Source: Clostridia bacterium (GTDB taxonomy: Bacteria > Bacillota > Clostridia > DUPQ01). From it: DNA of 7,422 bases. The position numbers and the translations under genes are program-made. Below are positions 5,895-7,422 of this stretch, one piece after another. The notes below the pieces were generated by a model, which searched no databases, was not told where the DNA came from, and worked only from the letters and a program-made list of their open reading frames with translations. Location of the stretch: the NCBI GenBank assembly GCA_030592085.1, contig JAUUZV010000124.1, positions 1 through 7,422 of the forward strand, in the 5' to 3' direction. Every line of letters begins with the position of its first letter. The first letter of the stretch is position 1.

Positions 5895-6958
5895 TGCCAC
5901 TAAGACTATCAGTAAAAAAACGTGAATTATTATTATCAGGGTGTGTTATACCAGCTCATCCATTAGCCTTAACATCTGATAAACAATTAAATGAAAAATA
6001 TCAGCGTGCCTTAACAAGGTACTACATTGACTCTGGATCAGGTGGAATTGCAGTTGGCGTTCATTCAACTCAATTTGAAATACGAGATCCAAAATATAAT
6101 CTATATGAACGCGTACTTCGCTTAGCTAGTGAAGAAGTTGATAATGCTAATCTTAATAAACCATTTTTAAGAATTGCTGGGGTTTGTGGCGAAACAGAAC
6201 AAGCTATTAGTGAAGCAAAAATTGCCTGTAATTTAAATTATGATATGGCGCTTCTTAGTATGGGTGGGTTAGATCATTTAAGTGAAGACGAGTTACTTGT
6301 TAGAACAAAAAGAATAGCTAGAATAATGCCCGTTTTCGGGTTTTATCTTCAACCAGCTGCTGGTGGACGAATTTTAAGTTATAATTTTTGGACACAATTT
6401 GCAGAAATAACTAATGTAATGGCAATTAAAATGGCACCTTTTAATCGTTATTACACATTAGATGTGGTACGAGCAGTTTGTTCTTCTTCTAGAAAAGATA
6501 AAATAGCATTGTACACAGGAAATGACGATAATATAATTGCAGATTTATTCACTAGATATCAGTTTAACATCAATGGAAAAATGATTGAAAAACAAATTGT
6601 TGGTGGTTTATTAGGACATTTTGCAGTTTGGACAAAAAAGGCTGTTGAATTATTTGATGCTATTAAAGTACAACGTAAAAATGAAGAATCTATTGACCCT
6701 GCCTGGTTAACAATGAATATTCAAATGACTGATTGTAATGCAGCTTTTTTCGATCCTCAAAATGAGTATAAAGGATGTATTTCCGGTATACATGAGGTAT
6801 TAAGGAGACAAGGGTTAATGGAAAACATCCTTTGTTTATCAGCAAGTGAAAAATTATCACCAGGTCAAAATGATGAAATAGATAGAGTATATAAAATGTA
6901 TCCACATTTTCATGATGATGATTTTGTAAGTAAAAATCTAGAAAAATGGCTAAAATAA
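5894..6958 (+). CDS. Dihydrodipicolinate synthase family protein (Schiff-base lyase/aldolase)
   Basis: This 354-residue class I aldolase-type TIM barrel belongs to the DapA/NanA superfamily. The Schiff-base lysine is K179 in NVMAIKMAPFNRY. The tyrosine of the Y-x-x-P motif is Y151 in GFYLQPAAGGR, so pyruvate-type chemistry is plausible. The usual GTTGE loop is replaced by VGVHSTQFEIRDP. The protein is about 55-60 residues longer than DapA (about 290), with the extra length in the C-terminal half. It is therefore unlikely to be the lysine-biosynthesis enzyme and more likely cleaves or condenses a sugar-acid-like substrate, together with the dehydrogenase upstream. AAGGTG (5881-5886) precedes the ATG, which overlaps the previous stop by one base. 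No clear terminator follows, so transcripts may run into the GntR gene. Confidence 0.88.
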   Translation: MPLRLSVKKRELLLSGCVIPAHPLALTSDKQLNEKYQRALTRYYIDSGSGGIAVGVHSTQFEIRDPKYNLYERVLRLASEEVDNANLNKPFLRIAGVCGETEQAISEAKIACNLNYDMALLSMGGLDHLSEDELLVRTKRIARIMPVFGFYLQPAAGGRILSYNFWTQFAEITNVMAIKMAPFNRYYTLDVVRAVCSSSRKDKIALYTGNDDNIIADLFTRYQFNINGKMIEKQIVGGLLGHFAVWTKKAVELFDAIKVQRKNEESIDPAWLTMNIQMTDCNAAFFDPQNEYKGCISGIHEVLRRQGLMENILCLSASEKLSPGQNDEIDRVYKMYPHFHDDDFVSKNLEKWLK

Positions 6959-6974
6959 AATAATAATAAAAAAG

Positions 6975-7003
6975 TTGACAACACTTCCGTATTACTGTAC
7001 TAT
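6975..7003 (+). promoter_or_regulatory. Promoter of the GntR regulator gene
   Basis: A perfect TTGACA (6975-6980) is followed by a 17-bp spacer and TACTAT (6998-7003), which matches the -10 consensus at four of six positions. The predicted start is near 7010. This gives the regulator its own transcription unit, separate from the upstream trio. Confidence 0.75.
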
Positions 7004-7021
7004 ATACCTAACACAGTAGTA
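6990..7021. promoter_or_regulatory. Inverted repeat over the -10 region, candidate GntR operator
   Basis: TATTACTGT (6990-6998) and ACAGTAGTA (7013-7021) match at eight of nine positions as inverted arms with a 14-bp gap. Their centres are 23 bp apart, about two helical turns, as expected for a dimeric winged-helix repressor. The repeat covers the -10 box and start point, so autorepression is the simplest reading. Confidence 0.6.
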
Positions 7022-7035
7022 AGGAGGTGTTTTAA

Positions 7036-7395
7036 TTGCTTACATATGACAATAATCAACCACTATACAAACAAGTTATTGCTGATATTAAAAAACGGAT
7101 TATAAACGGTGATTTTAGTCATAATCCACAATTCCCTTCTACGAGAGAATTAGCAATTGCATATGGGATTAATCCTAATACAACGGCTAGAGTATACCGT
7201 GAATTGGAATTACAACAACTTTGTTATTCTAAAAAAGGTGTTGGTACCTTTTTAGTGAATAATGGTCAACTAGTAAATCAATTAAAAAAAACAATGGCAG
7301 ATAAGTTACTAGATAGTTTTTTATCAAACATGAGTGATTTAGGATTTACTAAAAATGAAATAATTAAAAAGATAGAAAAAGGGGGAAAAACATAA
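7036..7395 (+). CDS. GntR family transcriptional regulator, YtrA subfamily
   Basis: This 119-residue regulator has a winged helix at residues ~10-75. Marks are PLYKQVIADIKKRIINGDF, the recognition-helix region FPSTRELAIAYGINPNTTARVYRELE, and the wing GVGTFLV. A short two-helix tail of ~40 residues follows, which defines the YtrA subfamily; there is no large effector-binding domain. YtrA proteins repress ABC transporter operons, often responding to cell-envelope stress, and the next gene appears to be an ABC ATPase. The start is TTG at 7036, set by AAGGAGG (7021-7027) 8 nt upstream; the nearby ATG at 7046 is out of frame. The inverted repeat over its promoter suggests autoregulation. The ribosome binding site overlaps the last base of that repeat. 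Confidence 0.93.
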   Translation: MLTYDNNQPLYKQVIADIKKRIINGDFSHNPQFPSTRELAIAYGINPNTTARVYRELELQQLCYSKKGVGTFLVNNGQLVNQLKKTMADKLLDSFLSNMSDLGFTKNEIIKKIEKGGKT

Positions 7396-7396
7396 T

Positions 7397-7422
7397 ATGA
7401 GTTTATTAAAGGCTGAAAAGCT
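7397..7422 (+). CDS. Start of the next gene, probably an ABC transporter ATP-binding subunit (cut by window end)
   Basis: An ATG begins 1 nt after the GntR stop and encodes MSLLKAEK before the window ends. This resembles the usual opening of ABC ATPases (a short strand leading into 'L-x-K-x-Y/F-G'), and a YtrA-type regulator is normally followed by such a gene. GGGGG (7381-7385) is a possible but distant ribosome binding site (11 nt). With only eight full codons, the identification rests mainly on context. Confidence 0.5.

Noticed and set aside
6690..6905. 71-codon minus-strand frame inside the DapA-like gene
   Set aside because: It is a shadow of a well-supported coding region; the aromatic-rich translation has no family resemblance.
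5894..6958. Lysine-biosynthesis DapA
   Set aside because: The protein is much longer than DapA, the GTTGE loop is replaced, and no lysine genes are nearby.

Overview
The window is AT-rich DNA with strong AGGAGG-type ribosome binding sites and tightly packed operons. It carries a short-form NfeD next to a FloA flotillin, a LytTR-type response regulator, a Spo0B-like sensor kinase and a YtrA-type GntR regulator. Together these point to a low-GC Bacillota, most likely a clostridial lineage. No rRNA, tRNA, CRISPR array or insertion sequence is visible.

Layout. (1) Bases 1-362, plus strand: the 3' end of a mannitol-1-phosphate 5-dehydrogenase-like gene, cut by the window edge. (2) Bases 331-3711, minus strand: a gene block read right to left as sensor histidine kinase, nfeD, floA, a 57-codon basic protein, and a LytTR response regulator. 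The small gene is missed by simple ORF calling but has an excellent ribosome binding site and a TGATG overlap with the regulator gene. The regulator reading frame is cut by an in-frame TAA at codon 68, and no frame change is needed to continue. A candidate terminator for this block lies inside the dehydrogenase reading frame. (3) Bases 3712-3799: a compact divergent control region. Promoters for both strands interlock around a 7-bp-arm inverted repeat. (4) Bases 3800-6958, plus strand: a three-gene operon encoding a uroporphyrinogen-decarboxylase-superfamily protein, an extended short-chain dehydrogenase/epimerase and a dihydrodipicolinate-synthase-family aldolase/lyase. (5) Bases 6959-7422: a promoter with an embedded inverted repeat, a YtrA-type GntR repressor starting at TTG, and the first codons of a gene that looks like an ABC transporter ATPase.

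How they may work together. The minus-strand block reads as a membrane-state signalling unit: a kinase with two membrane helices and no extracellular sensor domain, encoded with the flotillin/NfeD membrane-domain pair and its own LytTR regulator. The premature stop suggests that the output arm has recently been lost, or that the sequence has an error there. The plus-strand trio looks like a small catabolic or biosynthetic pathway of unknown substrate. Two of its three enzymes lack the textbook catalytic or metal residues of their superfamilies, while the lyase keeps its Schiff-base lysine. The trio is the best candidate here for an undescribed pathway. The regulator/stop/small-protein arrangement is the most unusual feature of the membrane-signalling block.
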